Below, one piece after another: positions 33,752-46,457 of a DNA stretch of 64,000 nt. Position numbers and translations under genes: made by a program. Where the stretch lies: positions 1,309,858-1,373,857 of the forward strand of contig NW_001865044.1 in NCBI RefSeq assembly GCF_000002865.3, written 5' to 3'. The notes under the pieces are model-generated. The model worked only from the letters and a program-made list of their open reading frames with translations, made no database searches and was not told the origin of the DNA. Numbering within the stretch: position 1 is the stretch's first letter; each line of letters begins with the position of its first letter. Origin of the DNA: Monosiga brevicollis MX1 (lineage: Eukaryota; Opisthokonta; Choanoflagellata; Craspedida; Salpingoecidae).

Positions 33752-36700
33752 GGGTGGGAGCAAGATTTCATCCTTTTGAGCACTCACTTCTTCTTCGGCC
33801 TCACGACGCAAGCGCTCTTCCTGCACCCCGTACCGTTACCCCGTCAAAATAATGAGCAATTCGCCGGCAAGAAAAACGGTAGCAAGGGGCTTGACTGATT
33901 TGCTGCGCTAGGCTACAGGCGCTGAAACAAGGGCCAGGAACTGCGCTAGGACACCTCACCTCTTCTGCTGCTTCACGGCGCTTGCGTTCCTCCTACGCAG
34001 AGCAGACGAACGCGATCAGTGATGAAGCGACGAGTTTATCCTGCCTGTAACAGTCGCAATGGCGTGGGACGCACCTCCTCGGCAGCTAAGCGCGCTGCCG
34101 CGGCTTCGGCGGCCAAACGCGCTGCTTCCTGCAACCGGGCAACAGAAATAGACGAGTTACTACCGTGCGGTCTTTGCTGACAGAAGCGCGCCAGGGTACA
34201 CCCACCTCTTCTGCCGCCAATCGAGCGGCCTCCTTCTCCGCCAATTCCCGAGCTCGATCCTAGATGGATCAAGGGGGCGCGAGCGTGTGCAAGTGAGAAC
34301 CGAATTTCCAAACAATTACATTGGCCCATCATAGCACATGCGCGCATGCACATACCGCTGCCAACTTGGCCTGCTCTTGCTGAGCAGCCGCTGTATGAGA
34401 CCAAGGAGAAAAATAACACAACGATGGATCAACAGATACGTATGAAACACTACTACAAGCATAATCTCTGCGCACATACCTTCTTCGGCGCGTTTGCGAG
34501 CCTCTTCCTCGGCCTGAACAAACAAGGGGGGCAGGTATGATCAGAAAAGGGCGTGGATCGGGGGTGAGAGGCACAAATTGAACGACAATCGGAGCACATA
34601 CGCACCTGCTGGCGAGCTGCTTCAGCCTCGGCGCGCTGACGAGCAAGGTCCTCAGCCTCACGCTCCTTATCACTGTGTAACAATGAATGATCGAGTCCCA
34701 AGTGATATGAGACTTGTAGACATGGAAAAGAGGGGTAAAGTGCACAGCACGGCACACGTACGCCAAATTGCCAGTGAGCTCATCCAGGCGGAATTGCAGC
34801 TCCTCGTTCAGAGCCCTAGTGAAGAGGAAAAAAAAAAAAAAAAAAACCAAGACCGTGAATGCAATTTCCTCAACAAGCTGCTGCTTCAACGACGGAGATG
34901 CAGTTGAGAGGGCCTGGGCAGATCGTGTTGTGGCACTGCCACGAAACGTACGTGGCGGCCGTCAGCTCGCCCTCCCGCTGAGACAGAATATCCTCCAGCT
35001 CAGAAATGCGTGCTAGAAAAACAACACCAGGCAAGAGCAGCCAAATCAGAGTGGCATTGACAAGGGTGCGAGGGCGCAAGCGTAACCCTCAAACGCAGTT
35101 GCCAGAGTTTGGAGCGCACCCTTTAAGCGCTCAATTTCGGCGTCCTTGTCAGCCAACTGCTCCTTGAGTTGGGCGCACTCCGTCTGCAGCAGCCCCGGCA
35201 TCGATGAAGAGAGATGGTCGAGAGACAGGGGCAGGTTAAGGTTTGGAAACCATTGAAGCGTCAATCAGGAGCACAAAAACCACAAACCTCAAGCGCGGAA
35301 AGACGCTCGGCCAGATCATCTCGCTCCTGCAAAGCCTTGTCGCGTTCTTGGCGCAACGCATCCTTTTCTTCCTTGCACTTTTGCTTGTTGTCCTCGTTTT
35401 GCTGACGCAATTGGTCAAGTTCAGATTGCAGTTCCTCAGCCTTGGCACGCTCTTCATCCCGCTCCTTGCGCAGACGCGCCGATTCTTCCGAGTCTTCAGC
35501 CAACTTTGAGTCCATGTCTTTCTTGAGTGCGGCCAACTCTTGCTCCAAACCATCTCGCTGCTTGCGCTCTTCAGCCAGCTCGTTGTCGCGGGTCGCAAGC
35601 AGCGCCTAAGAGGCATGGGAAAAAAACAAAAATGACCACACACACACAAAAATAAAAATAAAAATAAAATCGAATCCAAAGGAACCAAAAGAACCTGTCT
35701 CTCGCAAGAGGACGAAGCATGACGCAGAAAAAAACACCAGACCAACCTGCAACTCGGCCAACTGCTTGGCGAGGTCGGAGTTTGCCGATTTCTCACGATC
35801 TGCTGAAGCCTCTTGCTCAGCCTATGATGAATGCATATCGTCAATATACGCACGTAAACATCGCCGAGTTTTGTTTTCTATTGCTTTCGCTTCTATTTGG
35901 GCCGCATCGCAGCATTCACGTTGCAAAAAACCTAGACTGACCTGGAGGCGGGCCAGCTTCTCGTTGGCTTCGCGCTCGGCAGCTGCTGAGGCTTCGCAAT
36001 CCGCCTCCGCGCTCTGCAACTGTTTGGTAAGCTCTGCCAGCTGAGCTTCGAGCTGGGCATTGCGTTGAACCAGATTATGGTTTTAAGCAACATGAGTCAA
36101 GGCAGCAAGGATGAGACACCAATAAAGGGACGAAAAGAAAAGAATAGAATAGGAAAGGAAAAAAAAAAAAAGAACGTTGCAAACCTCGTTGGCCTTTTGC
36201 GTCTCGGATGCATTCTTGGCATTTTCGCTTTCCAAGGCCTGTCCAGAGTCATGAAGAGAAGATGAGATGAGAGAGAGGAAAAAAAAAAAAAAATAAAAAA
36301 AAAAAAAAAACAGCGTCGAGAGCAGCAAAGCCCAGGCCATGCTGGCACTGTTGGGAAACGCACGGCCAGCTTGGCGCGCAGCTCATCCAGCTCGCTGCGC
36401 AACTTTGACTTGTCGCGGATGAGACCATCCATGGTTGCTTGCATCTTCTTGTGCTCAGCCTCCAACTCTTGGCTCTGTTGCAGCGCGCACGCGTGTCAAA
36501 GGTAAGACTAGAAGGCACTTGGCTGACAATGTGCAACTCGGGCAAATGACACGGGGAATGCAACACTGACTCGCTCTTCAAAGGGCTCAAGTCGGCTGAT
36601 TTCCTTGTCTTGATCGCCCAGTCGTTGCTCTACACATATCAAGTCCATAAGCTGCGGTGGGCTCAGAGACAGGCGTGGGGGCAAAGGCACGCACCTGCAT

Positions 36701-39700
36701 TGCGGAGACGACGGCGCAACAACTCTAGCTCCTCGGCCTATGGCATCATGACAGTGGTCAAAGCAGATGAGGCAAGTTCGATACAAGCGATTCCTCGTGC
36801 CAATCGTGGTGATATGGCTGTGAATCACAGGCGTACGTCTTTGGCATGTTCTCGCAGGTCCGCGACGGCTTGTCGTTCGTCCTCTATGAGTTGGTCGGAG
36901 CATGAGCGCGAGACTTGTTGAACCTAGCAGACACTTGTAAAAAAAGGTGTTGTTGACAAACCCAGCTCAGCCTCGCGAGTTTGAAGCAGGGCCTCAGCCG
37001 CCTGCAGGCGAGCCTGGCAAGTGCGGAGCTCATCGTTGGCTGCTTCTAGATCATGTTGTGCATCGTCCTTGTCTGCAATGCATGACGGGGTGGACCAGCG
37101 TGAGAAAGCACGTGTGGAGGCATGCCCCTGGCTTTTTTCTTGACATGAACCCAGTCTCTTTCTGCAGTGCAAGATCCAATGCAAAAACCAAAAAAAAACC
37201 AAAAAAAAAAAAAAAAACCAAAGAAAACCCCCAGAAAAACCCCCAGAAAAAAAATAAATAAAACACCCCCATGCCGTACCGCGAGCAAGGGTAGCCTCGG
37301 ACATTTCCAGAGTTTTGAGACGGTTTGACATTTGTTTCTGTTGCAGCACCAGCCAGATCGCATCAATCGTCGGCGCGACCCATCATCGGTTGGCTCAGCC
37401 CATACATGGATACGAGAACGTACGATTTCAGCGCCGTGTTGAGAGCGTGCGTCTTTCAATGCCCGACCTGCACATCCGTGTCAAATAGTAGACGAGATGG
37501 ATGCGCCATTGACAGATATGAGGCGTGATTATGGTGTAAATAAACTGAGCGAGACTAATTCACTTACGCTGCTCCTCTTCCAAGTCCTGGCGCTGCTCCA
37601 TGAGGAGCCGCTCGTGCTCAGCGCGTGTGATGCTGCAAATGCGGTGATTGTAGCGAGGGTGAGCCAACAACGAGGTTGGGTCTAAATAAAGCACCCGGGA
37701 TACTAAATTGCGGCCAAGTTTTGAACGCCACAACGAACCCGCCCTGCTTCACTTGTTGCTCACGCTCGAGGCGCGCCAGCATCATTTTGAGACGGTCAAG
37801 TTCTTCGCGAAGCTCGTTGTTTCTGCCAAACACGGTCAAGGTCAGATGTAGCTTGTGTTGAAAGAGTGAGAGCACGCTGAACGCAGATTTGAACGTACTC
37901 GGTCGACGTATCTTCAAGGACCCCACGCACACGGTTCAGCTCCTTCTCCAAACGTTCAACAGAATTGCTAGCCTCGCCATAATCCAGATTGTTGCGCGTT
38001 GCGCTAGCGCGAGCGGCATCCAACTACATAGAGGGAAGAAAACGAGATACTTGCATCAATAAACGCAGACAAGGCTGGTGAAATTGCACAGCAAACGTGG
38101 CGCTCACCTCGGCCGTTCGGTCAGCCAGCATTTTTTCAAGCTCGGCAATACGACGGCGCAGGTTTCGGATTGTTGCGTCTAGTTTCGCACCCGACATGAA
38201 GGTCAGCGAAACAAACCTGCCCAGGCCAGACGTCAAGTTGCTGAGCGAGAACTACCTTCATTGATCGTGCCCAGCTCTGTAGATTGCACGGAGCGCTCTC
38301 GACGGTCCGTACGCAAATCCGGAGAACTTCCTCCCGGAGCCGAGACTGTCTTGACCACAAGGGAAGGATTCTGCGTACAATTAAAACATTGTTGACGAAA
38401 ATAAGCGTCATCGAGGCGAGAAAGGCAGTGGGTACAAAAAGGTGTATTTGCAAAAGAGTGGCGCTGCACTTACATCAAGTACGTGAGGTAGGCTATCCCA
38501 CTCGCGGCCAACGCGCACCACAACGGCCTAAGAATATGAAAAAGAAAACGAAGAGCGTGAGGTTGAGATTGACGCGCCATTCATGGTCGGCACTTTGAAA
38601 AACAACGCCAGGGGCGAGACGCACGTCGTGCAAGAGGCCCATGGTGGTTGGTCCATAGCCATCAACCGTGAAACGGCCATTGCCGACATGCTAAACACCG
38701 GATGCATGCGTCGTGCACCATGAGAAGGCAAAGGGCGGGGGCACGAGGGCAAAGGGTGCGGGGACGGCTTGTCACGTACGCGCACACGGGACGGGGAGTG
38801 ACCCGAGGCCTTGCATTCTTCTTCCACGGCGCGCAAGAGGCGTGCTAGCTCTGAAAGCGAGTGTAGATGGAGCATGAGCTACCACGATGCGTTGTGGCAG
38901 GGACAAGGAGCATGGTATGGCGACCTACCATCTTCATCCTGGGGCTTGCCCTCGGTGCGCTCCAAAGCGATAAGGGTCGGTGGCTCGACTGCCGTTTGAA
39001 TGCGAGCAATTTCCATCAGGCAGTAGAGCACATTCTTGTCGTTTTTGTGCTATAATGCCACGCGCGACCCTGATTGTGAGTACACAAGAGTCGACCAGTG
39101 GAGCAGCCGGTGGCTTGCGAGCCAATCTAAATGGTTCTCTTATCCGAGCGATACCTGCACGAGGTCTTCAGGCTCAAAAATGACAGCGTCATCCACGCCA
39201 ATGGATTGGCACCAAGTGATGAAGCAGGCCACATTGTCGCGCGCGAAGAAAGAGCCAGAAGTGGCCGACATGTTGCAGCTGTGATGACGGGACGAGAGCA
39301 AATGGATCACATGAGGCAGGAGCGGGCCAGGCAAGAATGCTGTTTGCCAAGTGTCATGGTTGAACACCAAATGGAAAAACAAACCGAATTTTGACCGGGT
39401 CATTGGAGACACGACGTGAATGACCGGAGGCAAAGCCACGGGTCTATGAACAAGGGTTTCCAATACTGTCAGGATACTGCAGTCATTGAGGCATCAGTGG
39501 CGGGGTGTTGAAGCGCAACATACGAGGCTGCCAGAGTCAGCTTGCAGCTTCATGGCAAGTCGGCACAGTAGCACACCCGTTTCTGCAGAACAAAGGTATG
39601 TGAGTCAAGCATAGATCGGCTCTGCAAATGGGGCACGGCACGAGAGGTCGCACCAAGCTCTTGCAGCAAGTTGGCTTCGGTCAACTGCGTGTTGAAGATG

Positions 39701-40783
39701 GAGTTGAGCCAGAGTGCCAGATCCACACGATAGGCACGGAGGCGATCGTACGTGACACGATTGCGCTAAGTCACACATCAAAAACAAAAAGAAAAAAAAT
39801 CAATATAAAAGTTAGTTTCAGGGCGAGGCCGGGCCAACGGACGAGAGCTCATCTCCCACACAGAGGATAACGCAAACGAGGCTGCAACAAGCCGCGGACC
39901 TGGCCTGAAAAATAGTCCTCGAGATGAGGGTGATCCGAATCGTCGTAGATGACGCGCACAGAGCCCTGCACAAGCACCAAAAATGCAGACACACGGTCAG
40001 GGCCAGACCGTGCTGGCAGTGCCAGTGATGGCAACTTTGCCTGGTGGATTTGAAAGTGTATACAAAAAAGCTGCAGGGCTGTGTCGTTTGAACGTACGCG
40101 CTGCTCGGGTCCCCCAATGTAGCTAAACATGCTGCCACGAGAGGACTTGCGACGCTGGTCGTTGGGTACGACGGTAGATCGGCGCTCGTTGGCCAGATCC
40201 TGATCCCCACCACGGGATGATCGGCGCGGTTTGTACAGCTCGTCCTGGCTACGACGCCGAATGTCGTAGTAGCTTGGACGGAGCTCATCGTATGGGTCCT
40301 TGTTGTCGGATCTAACATGCAAAAGCATTGAGCAGCGAGAGAATGGCAAGCAGGACACCCCAAGGCAGGCTCTCAGTGATTGCGAGACATACCGGATAGT
40401 ACGGGTCAAGGTCACATCGTTGGAGCTGGCGCCTGCAATATAGGCATCGGCGAGGGCCGTGGTACACAGTGAGATGCATGAGGCCATGCACGGGGCCATC
40501 TTTGAGCAGGAGAGGAAATCTGGCGAGCATGCTTGGTCAGGCTCCACAAGCCCTGCCTTCTCACCTGTGCGGGACGTGGAGAGGGACGTGTCCTGGTGCA
40601 GAACGGGATCGGAGCGGCGGCGTTGTGTAGCTACACATGTAAGCGAGCCATGAATGTTGGTGAGCGTGTGCTTGCCTTCATGCAAGAAGCAAGTTGAAGA
40701 ATCGAAGAGCGTGGTCCGCGCGACAAACCATCATTGGAGGTGGAGGCACGCCGAGGCTCATAGAAGGAGGTACTGCGCGACAT
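30896..40783 (-). CDS. Double CH-GAS2 coiled-coil cytoskeletal crosslinker
   Basis: CH domains of the GAS2 type bind actin and GAS2 (GAR) domains bind microtubules, so this protein probably links the two. Start [18 protein letters not shown] is at 40783. The first CH domain is spread over exons with [52 protein letters not shown] and [12 protein letters not shown] (39.8-38.9 kb). The first GAS2 domain reads [20 protein letters not shown] then [17 protein letters not shown]. About 25 coiled-coil exons follow (38.3-33.4 kb). The second CH domain starts [35 protein letters not shown], and resumes after a linker at [20 protein letters not shown]. The second GAS2 domain reads [20 protein letters not shown] then [18 protein letters not shown]. 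It ends [11 protein letters not shown]-stop at 30896. Several joins were checked in phase, including coil to second CH. A split into two genes cannot be fully excluded without transcripts. Confidence 0.82.
33492..34513 (-). other. Ladder of micro-exons encoding 11-residue coiled-coil units
   Basis: Eight consecutive exons lie at 34480-34513 (34 nt), 34356-34390 (35), 34206-34259 (54), 34075-34128 (54), 33960-33992 (33), 33788-33820 (33), 33614-33646 (33) and 33492-33533 (42). The three 33-base exons encode [22 protein letters not shown] and [11 protein letters not shown]. Introns are 77-141 bases. All joins keep frame: 34 plus 35 gives 23 codons. The intron after the 42-base exon needs a GC donor (CAG|GCATGC) to stay in phase. 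Confidence 0.75.
33695..33749. repeat. 55-base poly-A tract in an intron of the CH-GAS2 gene
   Basis: Uninterrupted A run, poly-U in the pre-mRNA, between two 33-base exons. It lies about 50 bases upstream of the next 3' splice site. Confidence 0.95.
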
Positions 40784-42345
40784 GGCGCTAATGCCAAGGC
40801 GTTATGAGCCCAGGAGTTGTGGCAACGGTCAGCCTCGTCTACCAATGCGACAAAGAATGGAGCAGAGGAGTGCGCATGTAGCCAACATGAGTTGATCAGC
40901 AGATCGATACACCATCTGCGCCATGTGCGTCTCGACGAGCAGACAACCAGGCCAGACAGACAAGAAACAAACGCCACCGGGGTGGGCCCTCTGAGACGAT
41001 GAGCGAGGAAGCATCAGAAGTGACCAACGACGGGCGCAACGGTAAGGGGCGATAGGCATTGCTGGGGCAACGAGACAGATGGTTGATGCAGGCAAGCTGC
41101 GTGTACGACCCTTCAGCGCATCATGTGCTCGGTTCAAGCACGAAAGCCAACGCCGCCAACGGCTGTGCGAGCGAGGGGGTGCAGCGAAAAACACCACCAG
41201 TCGGAGAATGCAGGCCCCCTGTCTCTTTAAGCTCTTTGCAAGGAGGCTGGGATGGGTGACGCTGCGAACGGCGCTGCCACTGATCAAGACACCGGAGCAC
41301 GCGAACGAGAGGCTTGTTCACATGCGCAAGCGCGCACTGACCTTAAGCAAAAAAAAAAAAATGAGAGAGAGAGAGAGAGAGAGGAAAGAGAGAAACAGAG
41401 AGTAGGTGGCAGAGGAAATCTCATGTAGAGATCCATGTGACACACGGGTTTTCAACAAGGGGTTTGCAAAGGTCTAATAAGAGAATACATCAGAAGGTCA
41501 TATTGGAACAGAGACTTGTTCTTGTACGATTGTCACATTCAGAGAATCAAGTTGTGAATTTTTACTGAATTTTTCCATATTATTTTCTTGCGCCGGACCA
41601 TCGCCGCTGGGATGTTATTGATCCCAAAGAGGTAACGCAAGGGCTGCGGGCGAAGAGGGCGGTTCAATTTTGATCTGGTCGCCCGTATCTCTGCACGAAA
41701 GAGGCTGCTGACGGCCTGTTTGGTACGTGCGCCAAACGCACCAAACTTTTGCTCTGGAGCTCAAAAATCGAGACATGACTCTCTCTGGTGAAGAGTCCTT
41801 GGATGTCATTCAGCTCCGCAGCCCAGACCCTGCCAAAACCGGAAAACACAAGAAAGAGAAAAAGGGAGAAGGAGAGTCGAAAAGAATGCTTTTTATTACT
41901 TGATTGGCAGAGGCACAGAGCAAGTAATGGTATCCTAAGATAGGGATCGATTGGACTTCAAGGAGATCATCGTCACACTTGCATGCCCGTTACGGCGTGT
42001 ATGGATGGACACTGAAACAACATCAGAAGCGAAGAACACAGTCCCCAGCAAACAGAAGAGCGAGAGACGACGGGCACACGAAATGAAAAAAAAAAAAAAA
42101 AGAAAGAAAGTAGGAATAACATAGTGTGAACAGCAAGCAGGGTGGCGGGTGCTCTATCAGGTGGCATAAAAGGCTTGAGACTGTGTCCATGCTTGCAAAG
42201 CAACTTGGGGACCGTCTGTTTGAGGCCTTGCGCTCGCACAACATCAACATGCCCCCCAAAACAACGTTCAGAACAGAGGTAGGCCATAGCGACATCCGCA
42301 GCCTCATGAGGTACGACAAAAAGAGGCCAGCGGCCATGCACGTGA
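40784..42345. other. Intergenic region upstream of the CH-GAS2 gene
   Basis: It presumably carries the promoter of the CH-GAS2 gene and the 3' end of the next gene. There is a short poly-A/GA array at 41347-41400. Open frames of 60-150 codons on both strands show no conserved motif. Confidence 0.5.
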
Positions 42346-45214
42346 CTATGCCGAGGCATCAGCTTGCAAGGCCGACAGCTTTTTGTTGTAGGTCACCACC
42401 CGCAGGTATTCGATGGTTTCGCCAGCCACCTCGACATCTGCACCAAGGGGGAGACAACAAGGTTGGAGTAAGCATGAACCGAAACTCCATCCATGGTGAT
42501 AAAAGGCAAGCAACGCGGTGTCTCGGGCACCAACCAAGGCCCGTGGCACTGGCAACCTCGTCCACCAGCTCCATGGTGACACCAGAAGTGCCGTTCTCGT
42601 GCGAGTGGGGCAAGAGCCAGAGCTTGATGTTGAGATCACGAAGAGCGGCCTTGACGGCCGCAACAGCCCCCGAGGGCGGCGGGGAGGGTACAGGCAAGAC
42701 TTGCGCGTCAGCCAGCAGGAAGCTGCCGTCATTGGCACCGGGGTTGCGGCGAGCCACTGCAGCGGCAGCGGCTGGCGAGAGGAGCAACGCAGGCGTGGAA
42801 TCATTCAGGTCGTCTGGTTCTGCAAACTCCTGCCCTGCGCCAGCACCAAAGTCGTCGTCATCAAACAGCGCGCTGGCCTCGGGGTCATCCACTGTATTTG
42901 CAGAAGCCACAATGGGAGACAGCATGGGCTCAAAAGCCCTCTTCCTGTCCGGATCAGCCGAGCTGGCGATTGGCGTTGAGAAGAAATCAATCACGGCTGA
43001 CTGCCCACGGGCCGGAGTGGCCACGTCCTCGCTTTCTGTTGGTGATTGGCCAAACGCAGCGAAGCTTTCATTGGCAGACGACGGTGGCCGGTCCATCTGC
43101 AGCGGGGCACGGATGATCCAGTCCAAGCAAGGGTCGGATGAGCGTAGCTGCACTCGCACGGAAAACCCAGGGGAGACAACGGGGAATTTGGCGCCAACGA
43201 GTCTCAAAAAGGCAGCGGTTCCTTACCACGGTGCTGGCGCGAGATCGACGATTGGTGTCAACGGGGGTGTGCATGGAGGCTGACATGCTTCGCATTTGGC
43301 GGGAGATGTCGGCCTCTGAGGCTGTGTCTGTGCTTGAGGCGCGATCCTTGATTGTCAAGCGGCTCCACTTGGACCTCTGCTCTGTGTCCGAGTCGTCATC
43401 TGAGCTATAAAACTGATCATCGTCTTTCTTCGAGCTGGCCGCCCTGTGCGCGAGCGCAGAGCAGACGATAAGATTAAAGAGTGCAAACAAGCAGGTAGAA
43501 AATTTTTTTTTGAAGACTTAGCAGAGAACACCCCTAGAAGCGAGAAAAGACGGCGGGCAACTCACTGCGAGTGTTGGGGAATGATGGTAAAGCCTTCTTC
43601 ATCCACCTCGGAGTGCTAAAGAAAGAAATAAAAAAGAAAGAAAGAAAGAAAGAAGAGAGGTATTAGCGCTCACGAACGTTTGGGTGGCTTGGCGAGAGGT
43701 GCATCTCTCCTGTCCCAAGGCACCAGGGCAACAAAAAACAAACCGAACAAACAAACAAACAACCAAAAACCCAAAAACAAAAAAAACAAACAAAAAAAAC
43801 TTGAAACTCACGTCGTGAGGAGGAAGGGGCTTGCTGGCCATGTCGGAGGCTTCGCGGTAGCTCTCTGTACCACCCAGCGCGCGCTCGTCGTCATTATCAG
43901 GGGCCTTGTCGTTTTGAGCTGATGTGCGGCGCTCAAACGCGTCGGTGCTGCGCCCATCTAACACGCGGATGGAGACCTCGCCCTGAGATTCCTCTGCCAT
44001 GTTGATGGACACTTCGCGTCCATCACGATCTTCATCGGGTTGCGGGCTATGTGGAAAGCGGAAGGAGGCCAGGGGGGAGATGATGGAAGAACGTCGCGAG
44101 TCCTCGTATTGCTGCAGGGTTTCGGGTTGAGAATTGAACAAGGAATGGTGAGGCGGCGGGAAAGGTGACATGCATGGGCATGGACATGGGCACGGTGTGA
44201 ACACGTTGCATTGCGCGACTCAAAGGCCGGCATGGGGCGGTCCTGTTGTGCACACCTGAATCATGTCGACGTTGGTGTCATGCAACATGCTGCGCTCGAC
44301 ATCAGACGGAGACACCGAGACATCGTGCTAAGCGAAAGATGGGCGACACGGGTGGTGAGACGTGATTTGAAGCGGCGGTAGAGAAGGCGTGGGTTAGCAC
44401 CACACACCAAAGTCACTTCATAACGGCTGAGGTGGACGTTGTGGGATGCCTTGCTACCACCGCGTGGTTCATAGCTGCGGCGCTTTCGAACGCAAAGGAA
44501 CAAAACTGCCGAGGCGGTGGAGGGTGAGGGTGAGATGCGGCGAGCATTCTTGCACGTTTCCAAAGACCGAAACGAATCTGGGCGGTCGCGCTTTGAAGGG
44601 GCGTGAGGTTGTATCGGACCTGTGGGAATGACGGCAAGAATGAGCGGGGCCACGTAGACGGCCCAGATCATGTTGCCGGTGGGTGGTGGGATGGATTGAG
44701 CGTTTGGTGCCAGAAAGGGGCGGGGCCAAGGTGATGATGCCAAGCACGCTCAATCAGGCTCGGGCTGATTGAGATGCCAGCGTGTGGGCCCAAACGAATG
44801 AGCGAGTGCAATGTGGCACCTTCAGGGCCGGCTCGAGCCGCCTCGAGGGCACAACTTGCTCAGTAGCCTCAGCAACCTGGACCACCGCGTCAGATCGTCA
44901 ACGGCCCGGTACCCCCAAAGAAAAGCAAAAAAAAAATAAAAAAATCGGGAAATTAAAATGATAAGCGACGGCACCGCTTGGCGGCCATGGCCAAGTCCAA
45001 AAGCCCAGTCTGGTCTGCTATCGGCGGCGTCGACCCAAGTTGACGCGGAGTTAGTTGCAAGTCCAGGGAGAAGGAGGACTTTCCAAGAGGTCTCGAGGTC
45101 AAGGCGTCCTTCAGAGATCGACAAAGCCAGCCGCGTGCCGCGCAAACTCCGGAATGATTTTTCTTCCTGTGCGCCACGCCGAGCCGAGTAATGCGACAGG
45201 GCACTTTGATTCAC
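42346..45214 (-). CDS. Protein with FCHO-like acidic linker, 5' end incomplete
   Basis: FCHO/Syp1 proteins start clathrin-mediated endocytosis. Here the evidence is the linker only: EVDEEGFTIIPQHSQ followed by DDDQFYSSDDDSDTEQRSKW and SRLTIKD. This closely follows the DEEGYSIKP...FYSSSDSDSEDE...RIEIKP order in FCHO2. Upstream exons read HDVSVSPSDVERSMLHDTN and DSRRSSIISPLASFRFPHSP. A still earlier, phase-consistent chain is SWKVLLLPGLATNSASTWVD, VAEATEQVVPSRRLEPALK and VRYNLTPLQSATAQIRFGLW. Downstream is an acidic, Ala-rich region. The C-terminus reads AVKAALRDLNIKLWLLPHSH, then EYLRVVTYNKKLSALQADASA-stop at 42346. I see neither an F-BAR domain (possibly lost near the gap) nor a mu-homology domain. 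The FCHO link is therefore tentative. Confidence 0.5.
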
Positions 45215-45294
45215 CCCTGCCGTGCAAGACTGCCCACACTTGGCCTGCAGAGGTCCACACGCCAGTCACTGCACGCCAATTGAAGCGACAAGTC

Positions 45295-45344
45295 NNNNNN
45301 NNNNNNNNNNNNNNNNNNNNNNNNNNNNNNNNNNNNNNNNNNNN
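45295..45344. other. Assembly gap (50 N)
   Basis: Exactly 50 N next to a long GA array, so the gap is probably repeat-induced and its true size unknown. Confidence 0.99.
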
Positions 45345-45640
<296 letters not shown>

Positions 45641-46457
45641 AGAAAGTGGGCGAGACCGCGTCGCGAGTTTAGCTGACTTGCTTGTACGAGTCAGGGAGAT
45701 GACTCAAAGGCGACAAGCACTCTAGATGTGCCTCGCGACCAAGACATGGTACAGCGTCAGCATCCGAGGGTTGCAGCAGTGAGAAGCACAGCTCATTCCC
45801 TCTCCGGCTGGCGCTGCCGTTTTCGATCTTCCCATTGCACCCCTAACGACACAACACACACACGCACATGCCCATGTGAACGGTTGCGCCAGCTGTTTGC
45901 TGACAAAGCGTCTGACATTGGCTACATTAGGCATAGTGTGATGAATGTCACGGTAAAAGTATTCAGTTTAGAGGGGTAAATAAACTTTGAATCATCCTGG
46001 GACGTGTGGTAGCGGCGCGGCGAACAATGCATTGCAAAGGCTTTATTCTGCTGGGTTTCTCAATAGTTTTGCTTGGAATTAATCACGGCAGAAGCTTTGA
46101 AAAGTTAACAAAATCCATTCTTCCAAGGATGCCGAACTCAGCTTAGGGGATCGCAAAAACTTTGCTTTTGAATCCGCACGGACAGAACACATTCTCTATC
46201 ATGATACCATGGATGCAAGCAGCGGATAACAGGCTTGCGACGACACCTTTTCAACACTTCACACTAGGCTCCCACAGCTCGGCGAAGCAGCGTTGCCATC
46301 CTTGTCTTTCTCTGATCAAGATTACCACATTATGACACAACTTTCTGATGGATGGCTCAATGTCCGCTTGGTTCACTTGTTTGCCCGCGTCCGGCGTGGG
46401 CGCAAGCGGCGACCAATCGGCGTCAACATCTTGGTCTCCCGCTCCTGAGAACCATAG
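45641..46457. other. Region downstream of the kinesin gene
   Basis: AT-richer than its surroundings. I see no coding exon, RNA gene or mobile element that I can support. Confidence 0.5.

Noticed and set aside
41615-41849. Possible small exon or gene at 41.6-41.8 kb (minus)
   Set aside because: Open frames of about 60 codons only, no homology I recognise, and no splice connection to the gene start at 40783.
42126-43283. 385-codon plus-strand open frame
   Set aside because: Lies antisense to exons with FCHO-like and acidic sequence that splice in phase on the minus strand. Its own translation is Ser/Ala/Arg-rich without motifs.
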